The translations under genes and the position numbers were made by a program. A stretch of DNA of 64,000 nucleotides from positions 34,541,501 to 34,605,500 of the forward strand of contig NC_088303.1 in assembly GCF_032854445.1 (NCBI RefSeq), in the 5' to 3' direction. Under the pieces are notes generated by a model that searched no databases, was not told the DNA's origin, and saw nothing but the letters and a program-made list of their open reading frames with translations. Positions 47,776 through 60,653 of the stretch are shown one piece after another. The stretch is from Liolophura sinensis (Eukaryota > Mollusca > Polyplacophora > Chitonida > Chitonidae). Each line of letters opens with the position of its first letter. Position 1 is the first letter of the stretch.

Positions 47776-48502
47776 TGCTTGTGAATTTTAAAGAAATTAT
47801 CCGATTGCAATTTACAATCTTATCAGGTATATCATATACATACATATATATATAGCAGATCTTTATTTTGTGTCTCCATTTGCAGGCGCAGCAAACGACA
47901 AAGGGCCATTTATCATATTTGAATTTGTATGGAAAAGTTAAGTGTTATTCTTGGAACTCTGAGGAATTTTGAGGTAGTGTTACTCTGTGATATTTAAATC
48001 CTGATTTTGGGTTTTATATTAATACTTGCTGCTTAACTGAAAAATTTGCTGACATGTTCATTTTTGGTTAAGGAGTTGAAAGTTGTGTTGATGATTAATC
48101 AATGGTTAGGAGATTAGAAATCATGAATGTAGAGAATCCTGATGTTTTTATCAATCCAAAAAGCATCCAGTTGTCAACCAGATTTTTTTTATTTCCAAGT
48201 CAAACACTATTGTTTGATCGACAGTGAAAGTAATATTTGAGAAGATTTGTGTAATTTTTTGTAGGTATTAACCTGTATATCATCATAACAATTCAGAAAG
48301 CAGCTCATATTCATCAAACGATCCTCCGTATTTAAAAAAAAATTAGTTTGATACATGTATATGTTGAAAATGTCTTGTTTATATGTCCATAAATCGACAC
48401 ATCCTGAAATGTTTGCGTGAGAATAGACATTGATAAAAGAATGCATGTTTTTTCTGTCATCTTTTGAACTTTTGAATACTCCACAAAGCTTGTATATATG
48501 TA

Positions 48503-48508
48503 AATAAA
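48503..48508 (+). terminator. Cyclin L polyadenylation signal
   Basis: AATAAA lies 728 bases after the cyclin L stop codon and is followed within 40 bases by GT-rich sequence (gactttgttgaaaatg). Confidence 0.5.
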
Positions 48509-50059
48509 ACTACTTCATGAAATACATGACTTTGTTGAAAATGTAAGGTGAATTCCATCATGTTCAGATGCAACTTTCACAAATTTTGGTACTCTGATTT
48601 GTTCATCTTTTGAAACTACCAAACAATGATATACTCATAGAATCAAATTATTTCCAAAGTTTTGTAAAAGTGGCCTCTGAATTAGAATGCCCAAATGACA
48701 TGTTTATCTCAGAACTGAAAGTTAATTTTTTTCGTAGCAGTCCTGCAACAGTGTGTAGTGACTGGTTTCAGTTTTTTGGTTACATTGAAAGCTCATTCTC
48801 AATCCTGCAAAAACTTCTGAATTCTCTGGTTTCTTGGTTTCCTCATCTGTGACTAACAAACTTATATGTAGGCTTTAGTGCAGGAAGTTACCCCTCACAT
48901 AGCCATGTAAATGTAACTAGTTCCTTTAAAACGGATAACAATCTTGTCTCAGGGAGATTCTTGTGACCCAATCTCTGGTGGAAAGGCTGATTTTGAGAAG
49001 TGAACAGATCATTTGGAGATTTGTTTGAGGGTTGGGGAGTTTGGTCATTCGTGTTAAATAAAGCTGATGTGACGGTGATTATATATATACTGATATATGT
49101 AACAGATCACTATCCTAGGCGTCCGTTTGTGTACTTTCCACCTTGTGGTCTTCATGGGAACATGACGCAGGTGATGGGAGAGAGGCAGATAGGCAAGGAA
49201 ATATCTTAATTCCTGTTTTTTCCAGACTTTTTGACATTGTAGAGCATACTTAATTGTTCTTCAAAAATATAGCCACTTTTTACACAGGCTTTGTAGGTTT
49301 TACCAAAATTAAGCTTCTCAGATCTCTCTCCCTCTAAATATCTGTCTATTGAATGCATGTCTTAGACATAATGCAATGGACTTTGACTTCATTATTCTCT
49401 AAAAGACATCTTTGTAAATGAAACAAACTATAAATGACATCTGTATAACATGAGATCTCAAAGTTCTTGTAAGGTACTGTTGCAACAGAGATCCGAAGTT
49501 GCAAGACTTGAAACTATCGCAGACAGGAATCCCGTTTAAACTTTTTGTTAATAGTTTAAATATTCATCGAATATAGAGTCTGCATTTATGTACCGTAGTA
49601 GTTTCACCTTGTCCAAGATTGCATGCTGCGTGCAGTGTCGGTACATAGGGTGTCTTAAGTAATGCATTCCTGTAAAGCAGCAATAAATTAGTTAACTCGC
49701 GTCAGGTCGGACAAATGACTAAAACTGTGTCCATTACCGGTACCTATATAAGTTAACATTTAGGCTGATTCAAAGATATAGGAGGTTTGGTTGGATGGTA
49801 GGAGGATATCCTAGGGGGAAAATTAAGTTTCAGAGCCAAAAGTAATAGTCTATGACATGACTTTGCCTTCAAATTGCATGTTCTGCCATTTTGGGTCATA
49901 CTAGTATAGAGTTCAATAAGCTAATCAGGGTACTATAACAACACCTGAATGATGACAATGCACTGTGTTAAAGTTAGCACGGTTAATACATTGGCTTGCC
50001 CAAATCCTATAATCGTGTAGACAGAGAATTTATATACAGGCATGACTATGATGTAGACA

Positions 50060-50083
50060 CTATATATATATATATATATATAT
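50060..50083. repeat. (TA)n microsatellite
   Basis: Twelve TA units upstream of the AT-hook gene. Confidence 0.85.
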
Positions 50084-50199
50084 CGTTTGTTACTTCCATG
50101 TATAACAGTCACATTCAACTTGTTGATAGATCTACGATTTGACTGCTTTAAGATTAATGGTAAGTGAAGAGGCCAGGAATTAATGATGGCCGGTTGATG

Positions 50200-50224
50200 A
50201 CTCGTCATGCACATCATGACGAGT
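50200..50224. repeat. Perfect 10-bp inverted repeat
   Basis: ACTCGTCATG, loop CACAT, CATGACGAGT. About 0.9 kb upstream of the AT-hook gene's coding start. Confidence 0.75.
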
Positions 50225-50620
50225 TTAAACTGTGTCTGTGTTCAGATCACTGTCACGTGGTGATTGATTGACAGGTAAACAGAGCTGAATGAGCGTGATC
50301 AACATTGTAACCATGGAAGCGCGCCGCGTCTGGCCAACCGGCATGGCGGTTACGGCTGATGTCGGCAGAGCGACGGTAGAAACAGACTCAGCGTACAACA
50401 ACACCTACGATCTCCATCAACACTGAAAATGGCGATTTTATGTACATCGTGTGGATTTCATAAACACCTTACCAAACTCTGGAGTCCAAATTTGGATTAT
50501 GCGTGAAATATAATCAAGGGGTGCCGATTGCACCTGTATTGATACGGGACCACGTTGACAGGTGAACGAATGAATAACCGCGATTGAATAGGGTCAGCGG
50601 TTTAACCATAACGGTCGGCA
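50200..50620 (+). promoter_or_regulatory. Possible promoter/5' UTR of the AT-hook gene
   Basis: This stretch is richer in GC and CpG than its surroundings (for example GCGCGCCGCGTCTGG near 50330). It begins with a perfect 10-bp inverted repeat. A donor-like CAG|GTAAAC near 50274 and an acceptor-like CTATAG just upstream of the coding exon would allow a noncoding first exon. This is inferred, not shown. Confidence 0.3.
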
Positions 50621-51138
50621 CGTTTGTTCATAGTCGTGTTTTCTACACTCACTAGGCAGAGTACGCAAATACATATTGTCCGCTCAACCATTGCCCCCCG
50701 ACATGCAGGAACTTGCGCTGTCACTCTCAAGGACCACGTTGTTAGTCCCATAGACGTCTATTTCAGTGACAGATTGGCGATCCATACCCAAGCCAAAGGA
50801 ATATCCGAGCCATTTTTGTGGAATTTCACCACAGCCACCCGTAATATTTACCTGGATGATTTTTACCTGTATCTGTGATTATCTTCAGAAGCCTTACATG
50901 TTGTGATTTACCCATGTTGTGTGCCTTTAACTTGTAGGCCTAATGATATAGTTGGAGATGTGATAGGCCTATAAATTTCGGTAGTACATATGCAGCCTTT
51001 AATCGAGCCAACACAATGAATTGTGACATTTCTGATGTAAAATGCTTTTTACTGCCTTACAACTTTACCAGTCATGTGTGCTTTTTTACCTATAGGTAAG
51101 TTTAAGCACCATCCATAATTCCCGTATACTCAGTTACT

Positions 51139-54100
51139 ATGGCAACCGGGTTGCCCCCTACCGGCCTGAACCGACGGCGGTTCGTGCCGAAAATGACAGG
51201 AGGCAAACGTGGGCCTTCTGAACCGATTGCGACAACCAGCGACGAGGAGGAAACGTGCGACAGCTGGAAAGATGGGCAGACGGAAGGACCCCCTGAAGCC
51301 CGGAAGTGCATAGATAGTCCCTTACAGAGCCCCGTGAGTCCGGTGGGGTCAGTAGACTACGAAAACGTGAGTTCCCCGGGGGACAGCAGCACGGCTAGTG
51401 GACCCGTGTATGTGCGACAGCCCGGTTTTACGCATCACGCCCACGAGGTGACCAAACCGAAATCGAAGAAAAAGAAAACTCTAACAGTGACGGACAGATT
51501 AAGTACAAGGACACCCGAGCAGGAATTAGCTCCCAAAGCCAGGCCTAAGAAAGGTAAGGCTCGCCCTTTTAAATTTAATGTTGCTTCTGCAAGTATGAAG
51601 AGGTTAGATAAATGTTAAAGGTTCAAACTTTTAATCGGTGCATAAATCAGGCTTTAGTGAACAGATAACAAAGTTTTGAGGAAGTTTATAACGGTGAACA
51701 ATTTAGAACAAATGCCAGTAGAATTAGTGGCACTACAACATACGTGTATTATTGGTTTTATTGAAACATTATTGCAAACATGTGGTAACAAATGTGGCGT
51801 GAATCGAAAATGTTACAGCATTTGTGCACTAGCAATAAAATCACTTTATAGTGTCTTTATAGTTTTATGTTAGATCGTTTGAACAATATATGTTGTACTT
51901 GAGCAACAGTGTAAACTAATGTGAATTAAATGAAAGCAGATGTATTGTTGTAGAAAAAAAGGAATGTGAAAATATGAGTAAAATATGTGGTACATCTATA
52001 TGTAAAATCAAGAAATATGCGAAGCAGCATCTAGTGGCAGCAGTATAAAATTGTTTGAATAGTATCTTGTGTGATGTTGGAGAAGTTTAAATGTAGTTAG
52101 GTTTAGGTTGTAACATTGTCTAAATATTTAATTACAGACTGAAAGAAATATTATATGTTAACAACATTAAGAGTTTCATGTTCATAAGCCTATAAATCTG
52201 TTTTTTTTTTTTTGTTAAAAGATATGTTGCTAATAGACATTATCAGGATTGAACATTGTAGTCCTAGCATATATTGAATTATAAATATATACCTTGCAGG
52301 AATGAAAGATGATATGAACAGTGCTAAAACTAAAATGCATTTGTCTGCTGTATGGCAAACAGCATAATAATCTGAAATTGCACAGGTTACTGTTCAATGA
52401 AACATTTCAGGCAATTTAACCATGATAATGTCTGCGGACAGAAAAAATCAGGTAGAGAAACCATTGCTCTTAAAATGCGCTTTATTCAAATATGCAACGT
52501 CATTGATAAAGAGCTTGTCGCCTATTGGGAGAACTTATTATATTGGGTGTGCTAGAAAAAGTACAGAATCTTCTTAAATTCAAAGTTATTCAGAATTTTT
52601 TTCCAACGTAAGACTTTAACGGTTAGTATAGGTGGGCCATGAAAAAGGAGAAAAAACTTTATTCAATTTGCAGTTGTTCAAAACATTTTTAACAGAAGAC
52701 TTTATTAAGAGTCTGTGGCATGTGTGTTAATCACCAAAGATCATGTCAACTTTCGGGAGAAATTTTTATATTGGGTGAACAGTTATTCAGAATGTTTTGA
52801 AAATAAGCCTTTGGTAATTCACACACTTCATTTAATGAAAGTTAGACTCAGTTCATAAAAATTTCAGCATCACAGGGGAAGTCATGTTAATGTGTTTTCT
52901 GTTTTCTGGATCATATATAAGACTACTTATCCTGTAAGTTTCTGTTGTTTACCAGCTCACACGTGTGTTATCTGCACTGCAGGTGGTAATGTTGTATTGA
53001 GCCAGTCAAGAAATATCATATCTGTGCAAAGAAATTGATATTATTTATAGTCAGAGGTGTAATAAATCGGATAATACAAGTACAAACCACTTACTTTTTC
53101 TCCATATAAGATTACTTTATCCTGGTAACTAATGGTTTAATATAAGAAAATGACCATAAATTTTGTTCGTGCCTGACATTTATTTGCCCCTGAATATGCA
53201 CTTTTGTGGCTGAAACTTTAGGTCATTGACTTAAGGGCCTAAATATGGCGTAGGTACTTGTATTTGAATGAAATAACTGTTATTAAAGTGAATCTGCAGT
53301 TGAAAATTGGTGAATAATTATTGCCTCGCTAAAATAGTTCATGGAGAGGATATACATGCGATGTAACATTTTCCCCATCTGTCGATGTATCCAGTTAATC
53401 TTTCTGTTAAAGTCCAGTTTTACTGTGGACAATCTACCGACTCATACATTGTCAGACTTTGTGTACACCGCACCTAAGGGGGATAAAACACATTCATTAC
53501 CATAACAAGGAATTTCTATCCCATTAACCTGTTATTTACTATGGTCAATTTGTACTCCAATCAGCATGTACTTGCACAGTTATAAATAAACTTTGTGTAG
53601 TCAGCACCTAAAATACAATGCAACAAATATTGTAAATTCAGTCAATTTTACATATATCAATTGTCTTATCAAAAACATTTAATTCATTATCTTTTTACAG
53701 CATTTTTTTCTCAATCTGCTGGTTGATTAATCTCAGATTTTGTACAAATAATGGTCAGAGCCTCTGCCGCGAAGTCAGTGTACCGAGGATCAAACCCTGG
53801 TTAAGTCATATATGTATCAAAGATTTTAAAAATGGTACATGTTGCTGCCTAACTTGGCGCCCAGCACTGAGAGGTTAGAGTAAGGAAACACAAGTGGTTG
53901 GTCCGGTGTCAGTATAATGTGCCTTGCTGAGGTGTCATGTCATGTCTGGTATCTGCTGCATGATTCTTCAGTAGCAGCAGAACTTTGTCGGCATGGACCC
54001 TGTCACAAGAAGACACAGTATATATATATATATATATACACACACACAAACACCTAATGAATCTAAGTAGTCACATGACTGAAAAATTATTAATACAACA

Positions 54101-57100
54101 AAAGACCCTACATATACATACCACCTCTGCAACTAATACTATGAAACATTCTGAGAGAACAGTGAGGAGTAGAGAAATACTTTGGCCATTTTTATGAAGC
54201 TTGTATCTTTAATGATACAAACAAGTTATTTTTAGCATTATTTTTCAAATAATCATGTGCATATAAAATAAACTGAAAAAAGTACTTCAGTGATTAAAAA
54301 AGTTGAAGATTGACAGTGTGCATGTTAATTACCTTAATTTGTATTTTAACTAATAGTATGTATGTATACACTCGATTCATCAGGATAATTTAAGGTGACT
54401 TGAAGGGAGTGGTATTGTACACTCTCCTTAGATTTTAATATAACAAACATCGGGCATCACATTTAGAGATATACAACCACTAAGAGATTTGTATTGTTTT
54501 GTTTTTTTCTTATTATTTTGGTTTTGGCTTTTCTGTTTATGTTTTGACTATAAATTGTGATTCCTTTGTACTTATTTCGTCTGAAAAAATGTTCAGTCAG
54601 CCATAGGGTGATATATGCCATAGGTAATGTTGTAAGTTGTTTGTGTGAAAACCAATTTCAGGAAATTTGCCAAGAATGTTAATGTGCTTGTCTGTTTTGG
54701 CTCAAGGCCCAAGATTAGACTTGTTGTCAACTGTGGTGGACTATAATTGTCTGATGACCTCATGCTTTCGTGCTTTTCATGCTTAAACTGTTGTGAAGCT
54801 AGAAAGAATAAAATCTGAACTACGGTGATGTATTATTGATGATATTGTTAGTTTACCACAGGGAGAACACGTCACAATAAAAGGTGGAACAGATATTTAT
54901 TTGGATATGCATTCATGTACATTTATGCCAAAGACCGTAATCTTTTATTGAAACAAATGAAAACTTTTATAGACCTACTCATCGCTTACATGCATAGTCA
55001 ATTTGTATAATCCATTTTAAACAGGTTGATGTTAATTAAGGGACTGACTGTTTTACCATTAATTACAGAAATAATGACACTGCCTGTGCACATTTATTAA
55101 ACCACATTGGCTGTATGAGGTTATCTCCCTTGGATCTAATGGTGCCCCTAATCAGATGTGCACCAGTAAACATAAGACCATTTACCAGTAATATTTATAT
55201 TAACATATACCAAGAACCAGTCTTATGATGCTTAGTCAAACATTTAATCTATTTGTGTGTGGGTTTTATACTAAATTGGTAAATTGATTTTAAGTTATAG
55301 GTTACAGTGATATGATATTGTCTCTGTCCAGTCCCAAGGTTTTAAGGTATGATTGGTAAATATGGTGTATTGTTCATGAAACGTGTATTTTCAGATCCTT
55401 TGCCGATGCGATTAAGAGCTCTCCCACAATCCTTCTGGCAACAGCCAAACACGCCCAATTATATCTCCCCAGCAACATGTTTCGCCACTCTTCCACCACT
55501 GAAGATCCGAGACTCAGACGAGGATGTCACAGGTTAATATTTTATGAGATATACAGAGTATACAGAGTGGGCGTAATTGCTCAACATTTCACGACAACAC
55601 ATGCCATTTCCAGGCTGTGTAAATACGCATTATTTTCCTCTGTTCAACCATGATTTACAAGCACAATAAAAAAGGAGAGTATACCACTTGCACCAACTTG
55701 TTTTAAGCAGTCAGTGTAGCCTACCACATTAAATGTAACATATTTCATATATAGTTTCAGAGAACAAAGGTTACTTGTCTGCAGTGAATAGAAGACCCAC
55801 TGATTACTCCATGATTTACTATCAATTTTAATTGATATTCCCTGATTTGTGAGCACAATTTAGCTCGCCACTTGGACCAACTTCAAGTTGTCCACACCAG
55901 GCAATGTTCTACATTAGATGTAACCTATTTCGTATATAATTTTGGAGAAGATAAAAGCCTTGTCTGCAGTGATTAGAAGACCCAGTGATTGCTGCGTGAT
56001 ATACATGTACTATTAATTTTGCTTTTCATTTTGAATTTTTCACGTGAACTCGAACTGTCGTAGATGGCTTTTTGTTCCCAATCATATACTGAACCAAACA
56101 GAAACAGCAGCTTTCCATCAGCCTTTACATGATCAGGAGAGCTTTATTATAATTGTTTTATGTTCAGCTATTTATACCTGCTTGTTATGTGCTTCTGATG
56201 GCTAAAAACATATTTTATATCGATCTAATCATTAGTACATCTAACCATACTATCAAGCATTAATGTAGGTGTTTTATGTGATTATACAATAGTATACAAT
56301 AATGTCTTGTCTACTTTAAATAGTTCTTTTATGTACCCCGACAAATGCATTAATAGGATTTTGCTATCCCTTAAAATTCAATGCATGCATGTAATGGGGA
56401 TTAAAATTGTCATCCCCATATTTGCAGCTTGTTTTCTTTCTCAACAAGAAAACCTGTGATTTCTCTAATTTAGATGTTCGACCAATCACACCTCCTGAGG
56501 ATCGAGAGACATGCAAAAAGGTTCCGTCTCGACCAAGTCAGTGTCGAGAACGGAAAATCACTGTGGCCGACACAGATCAGCTCTTCAGGCTGTTTGATGT
56601 GATTGAAAACAAGACGTCGCGCAAATCCGTCAGCCAAGGCAACTTCAAACGAGGAAGGTGAGAAAGTTGTGGAACAATCCAGTGCCTTTTATCTGCTCGA
56701 TGACTTAATAGGTGAACTTTTCATATGTAACAACATTGGTCCTAAATTAAAAAATCATTCTCTGTCAATCATATAAAACAAATTTGAAAAAGTATTTAGG
56801 CCTACTGTGGCAGTAATAGCAAAGTAAAGCCTGATGACATAGATAACTTGTGTACAGGCAGCTGGAGGGTGGATGAGAGGTGATGTGGGGAGGAGTGATT
56901 GACTGATGTCAAAATTTGAAATGTAACATAAGCATTTAACTTTAGACTATATGATTTAAAGTTGATAACACTTAATAAGTGTCCTATGACGATTTAATCC
57001 CTTGAGGCTATAACTTTGTATTATATCGATGTCAAAAATAGCATTGTAGAATCGCCCACCTTGACTGTTGCCTAATTTGAACATTTGGTGTCTAAATACT

Positions 57101-57802
57101 AAATTTGTTCCCCAGTTTGCACCATGTTTGAACTGCATTCAGCACAGGTGGACTAGTACATTGTATCTCTTACAGCAAGGCTGGCAGTTTGGACAGTTTT
57201 GCTGGCTATTTATAGTGAATTAGCCTTAACTTCGAGTCATGGTTTGTTAGTTAATAGCTGATTATCTCCGGCCGTACATGGAAAGGTCTGACAGCAACCT
57301 GCGGATGGTCATGGGTTTCCCCCGGGCCCTACCCTGTTTCCTTCCACCATAATGCTGGCCGCCGTCGTATAAGTGAAATATTCTTGAGTACGGCGTAAAA
57401 CACCAATCAAATAAATAAATAAATAGCTGATTATTGTACTGACATTTTTTATTTTGTTCAGTGTTAAATTGATGTTTATTTGTACATTTAGCCTGTTGTT
57501 TGTGTTTTCGTTACATTGTAATTGTAATATGTTCATTTCCTCACAGACCCAGAAAAGTATTCCTAGGCAAGAGCACAAAGCAAGGTTTATTGTCTGGGAA
57601 TGACCCTCATTTGGCCGACGCTGTCACAGAAAAAATGTTTCCCAACCTAAGTTTAGAACATCGGCAACAGATGGGATGTTCCGGCCAGTCGTCACTGCAC
57701 ATGATCACCTTAGAAACGGGGGACAAACCCATTTCATTGCCGTCGCTGAGTATTGAGCAGAATTATTCACAGATGTTATCTGAACTTGTTATGCATATTT
57801 GA
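51139..57802 (+). CDS. Uncharacterised 330-residue protein with an AT-hook-like motif
   Basis: I do not recognise this gene. Exons: 51139-51553, 55395-55532, 56474-56657, 57547-57802 (TGA). All introns are GT-AG, each junction keeps the frame, and together they encode 330 residues. Exon 1 is low complexity: a basic start (GLNRRRFVPK), Ser/Pro-rich acidic stretches (TTSDEEE, SPLQSPVSPVGS) and a Lys run (KPKSKKKK). Exon 2 holds the most constrained-looking block, DPLPMRLRALPQSFWQQPN. Exon 3 has RPITPPEDRET and QLFRLFDVIENK. The exon 3/4 junction creates KRGRPRK, an AT-hook core. Exon 4 ends with NYSQMLSELVMHI. There is no signal peptide or membrane segment. The composition suggests a nuclear protein, but function is not assigned. 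Kozak context at the ATG (ACTATGG) is acceptable. A CpG-richer stretch near 50.3-50.6 kb may be its promoter or 5' UTR. The exons have higher GC and more CpG than the flanking introns, which supports real coding sequence. Confidence 0.72.
52490..52820 (+). repeat. Degenerate 231-bp tandem duplication
   Basis: GGGAGAACTTATTATATTGG and GGGAGAAATTTTTATATTGG are about 231 bases apart, each followed by TTATTCAGAAT. In intron 1 of the AT-hook gene. Low identity. Confidence 0.4.
53755..54053 (+). mobile_element. SINE family 2 with (TA)n/(CA)n tail
   Basis: Head with B-box-like GAGGATCAAACCCTGG, body CTTGGCGCCCAGCACTGA and GTCCGGTGTCAGTATAATGT, then CCTGTCACAAGAAGACACAG running directly into a TA and CA microsatellite. 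In intron 1 of the AT-hook gene. Confidence 0.65.
55645..56010 (+). repeat. 184-bp tandem duplication
   Basis: Copies are in register at CACTTGCACCAACTT/CACTTGGACCAACTT (55685 and 55869) and at CTTGTCTGCAGTGA (55774 and 55959). Diverged. In an intron of the AT-hook gene. Confidence 0.7.
57268..57425 (+). mobile_element. SINE family 1, 5'-truncated
   Basis: In the last intron of the AT-hook gene, on the sense strand. Runs from CCGGCCGTACATGGAAAGGT to the AATAAATAAATAAATA tail. The tail contains AATAAA hexamers. Confidence 0.8.
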
Positions 57803-58067
57803 TGAGATGCTTTCTTTGTTATGGCAGACCAGAGCATTGTAGTGGTGTTGTTATTGTTGGTGATATTGACATGTTATGAAGTTAGGAGCTTTATATTTTC
57901 CAGAAATGTACGAACAGAATTAAGATGATCACTCCATGCATGTTAAAGTTGTGAATCTCAGCTGGATCTGAGTCTTGTTTTGTTGTGTTTAAAGGATCAG
58001 ACATTTTGTGTCCTAAATCTGAATGTTATGATGGTAGGGAGCCCCATACCAGTGATAAAACATATTT

Positions 58068-58072
<5 letters not shown>

Positions 58073-58115
<43 letters not shown>
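58073..58115. repeat. (TA)n microsatellite
   Basis: Uninterrupted TA run of about 40 bases downstream of the AT-hook gene. Confidence 0.9.
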
Positions 58116-58117
<2 letters not shown>

Positions 58118-58781
58118 AGTTACAGTTTGCTATCTGTGCGCATGATTGTTTTGGGGATTTCTAAAATTATAGTGCTTTTCAAAAAAAACAATGGTTGGAC
58201 GAATGCACAATTGTTTTATTAAAGACATTAGCATATTGTTCTGCATTGCTTTTGAACAGTTATCTTCCTCTTACATTATATGTGGGTATTATACTCAAAT
58301 ACATATCAGTGAAAACATTACGTATTTTAATAATTAATTTCACCCCTGCATTGTTTTTCTTTAATTAATTTATTCTTTAGTGCATATATTCTTTGATTTT
58401 GCAGTGGTTGCTGGTCAACGGCTGTTTTGTTTGTTTTTGTTTAATTTTTTTTTTTTTTTTAATTTATTGTTGTCAGGTATGAAGTATAAAGTTGTCTGTC
58501 ATAGATGTATAAAAATTCAAGCATATTACCATTTTGTATAAAATTCAGTACATTCCTTTTTTGAATAGTTTTAAAATTGTTTACAGGTAGTAAATTTTTG
58601 ACACTTTACCTTTAGTTTCAATTTTCTCATTACTCACTATTGAAACAACCCATGAATGTATCAATGGCTAAACTACATCTAGTTCAAAGTTTTCATTGGT
58701 AATAATCAATTATAAATGTGTTTGTATATATCAGAAACAAATATATCTTTTGTTTTGTTTGATATATTATGGTCTTCTTAT

Positions 58782-59010
58782 ATCTTTAACTTAATTGTTG
58801 CAAAACTGACCATGCACCACCATCTCGGAAATAATTTAGTAAGAATTCTGGAAAACATTAAGTTGTTGTTTACGCAGTCATTATTGAAAGCTTTTTGTAT
58901 CTTTAACTTAATTGTTGCAAAACTGACCATGCACCACCATCTCGGAAATAATTTAGTGAGAATTCTGTAAAACATTAAGTTGTTGTTTACGCAGTTATTA
59001 TTGAAAGCGT
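58782..59010 (+). repeat. 117-bp tandem duplication
   Basis: ATCTTTAACTTAATTGTTGC begins at 58782 and again at 58899 and the copies are nearly identical. Downstream of the AT-hook gene, perhaps in its 3' UTR. Confidence 0.9.
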
Positions 59011-59582
59011 ATGCCATAGTTATCATTTGTCCATGATATCTGAATTAAGTACAGGTTTAGTAATTACATAGTGAAATACCTCAGTGATTCTCAAGACTGG
59101 CAGATATGCATAGATTGATAATTATTTTAGATAAAGTTTGGGATTACCTGCAGTTTCACACTTGCAGCTTGAGCTTATTTTGCTGTAAACTTCTATGTAA
59201 AATTATATAACTTGTCAGATATGACATTTTAAACACAATTGCCGTATTTGGTGATTAGCACCTTCATAAACTCCCTTTTGAATATTTATACATATAGGAA
59301 TGTGTCTTTTGATTAAAATTTTGTAACTGTTGGTTATATATACACATGTCCGTCCAAGATTTTATACATTTGAACTCATTTTTTTTTTACTTTTCGCGGT
59401 ATGCTAATCTTGATTAATCTGTCTCATCCATCTTATTTGAACTGTATCGTCTAAGGTACCTATAATTAACTGTGAAATATTTTATTACATTACTGTATAC
59501 CTGTCTGGTTTGAAAGTCTTTAAGACAATCTGTTTCCAAGCTATGAAGAGATTATCTTACTGAACAATTTTGACCAGGGACA

Positions 59583-59718
59583 GTGTTCTGTCATGGGATC
59601 CTGTTCTGGCATGGGACCCTGTTCTGGCCTGGGTCTGTGTTCTGGCTTAGGCCAGGGTTTTGGCATGAGTGTGTTCCAGCCTGGGTCCGGGTTCTGGCAT
59701 GAGTGCATTCTGGCCTTC
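59583..59718 (+). repeat. 18-20-bp minisatellite
   Basis: Units of the form TGTTCTGGCATGGGACCC, seven or so, diverged. Confidence 0.65.
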
Positions 59719-60530
59719 ATAAGCAGAGAATGTTTAGGAGATTGGCGTTACACCCATCATCCTTGAGCTCTATGAAGACTGCCCAGTTTCGAAATTTTTA
59801 ATGGATTTAGTGCGTACATTGTTTATGTGGTATAAAGTGTATATTAAGGTGTACACGTCTATCAGTGAACAAGACGCAGGGAATTTGAGTGGCAGTGCAC
59901 ATTTCGGGGCAGTACCTTCACAGAGGGGGAGACATGGGGAGTAGATCATTGTTGATTAATCATACTGTAGTAAAGTGTATTCCAGATTTTCAGATTAGCA
60001 CAGTATTTTTTTTTTTTTTTTTGCAAATCATTCATGTCATTTTATGACATAAGAGACCTATACACTGTCACCTATGGTTTCGTTCATTTTAAATCTACTA
60101 AAAATTTTGAAATACTTAACATCACCTGAATGAAAAAACGTTGTTTGTCAGCATACATCTATTAGACTCGTCATTACAAGCCTGGTTAGATGTTATAGTC
60201 AACACTAAACGCTGACGCGGTTACACTAAGCTTGTCTCAGTTGTATACATGCAGGGTTTGTCACATATTTTTAACTGCACGTACTACAAAGTGTTCAAGC
60301 TGCTATATTATATTAAATCATTGTTTTCAGTTAATATATTTTCTTCCTGTAATGTCTAAATAGTTAAAACGTTAAATGCACACCCAGTCCACATAATTTA
60401 TACTTCTGTGATATTTGTCACTCTTGATTATACATATGGCTGTTTTTTGCCACTCTTGTTCACATAAGTATATATACATGTACATGTACCGATTGTACAT
60501 ATAAATTGCGTAGGATAAGCTTTGATTTGC

Positions 60531-60653
60531 TTGACCCATACAGCTGTATTTGCATGACCCGTGACCCATACAGTTGTATTTGGGTGACCCATACAGCTGT
60601 ATTTGGGTGACCTATACAGCTGTATTTGTGTAACCGATACAGTTGTATTTGCA
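60531..60653 (+). repeat. 23-bp minisatellite, about 5 copies
   Basis: Unit GTGACCCATACAGCTGTATT TGG. The ATACAGCTGTAT core is a 12-bp palindrome. Confidence 0.8.

Larger units (their letters stand above)
47776..51138. other. Intergenic region, cyclin L to AT-hook gene
   Basis: Cyclin L 3' UTR to about 48.5 kb, then AT-rich sequence without supportable exons. The stretch at 50.2-50.9 kb is richer in CpG and probably belongs to the next gene. Confidence 0.6.

Noticed and set aside
50624-50878. 84-codon open frame upstream of the AT-hook gene
   Set aside because: No family resemblance and no clean splice junction linking it to the next exon. It may be 5' UTR.
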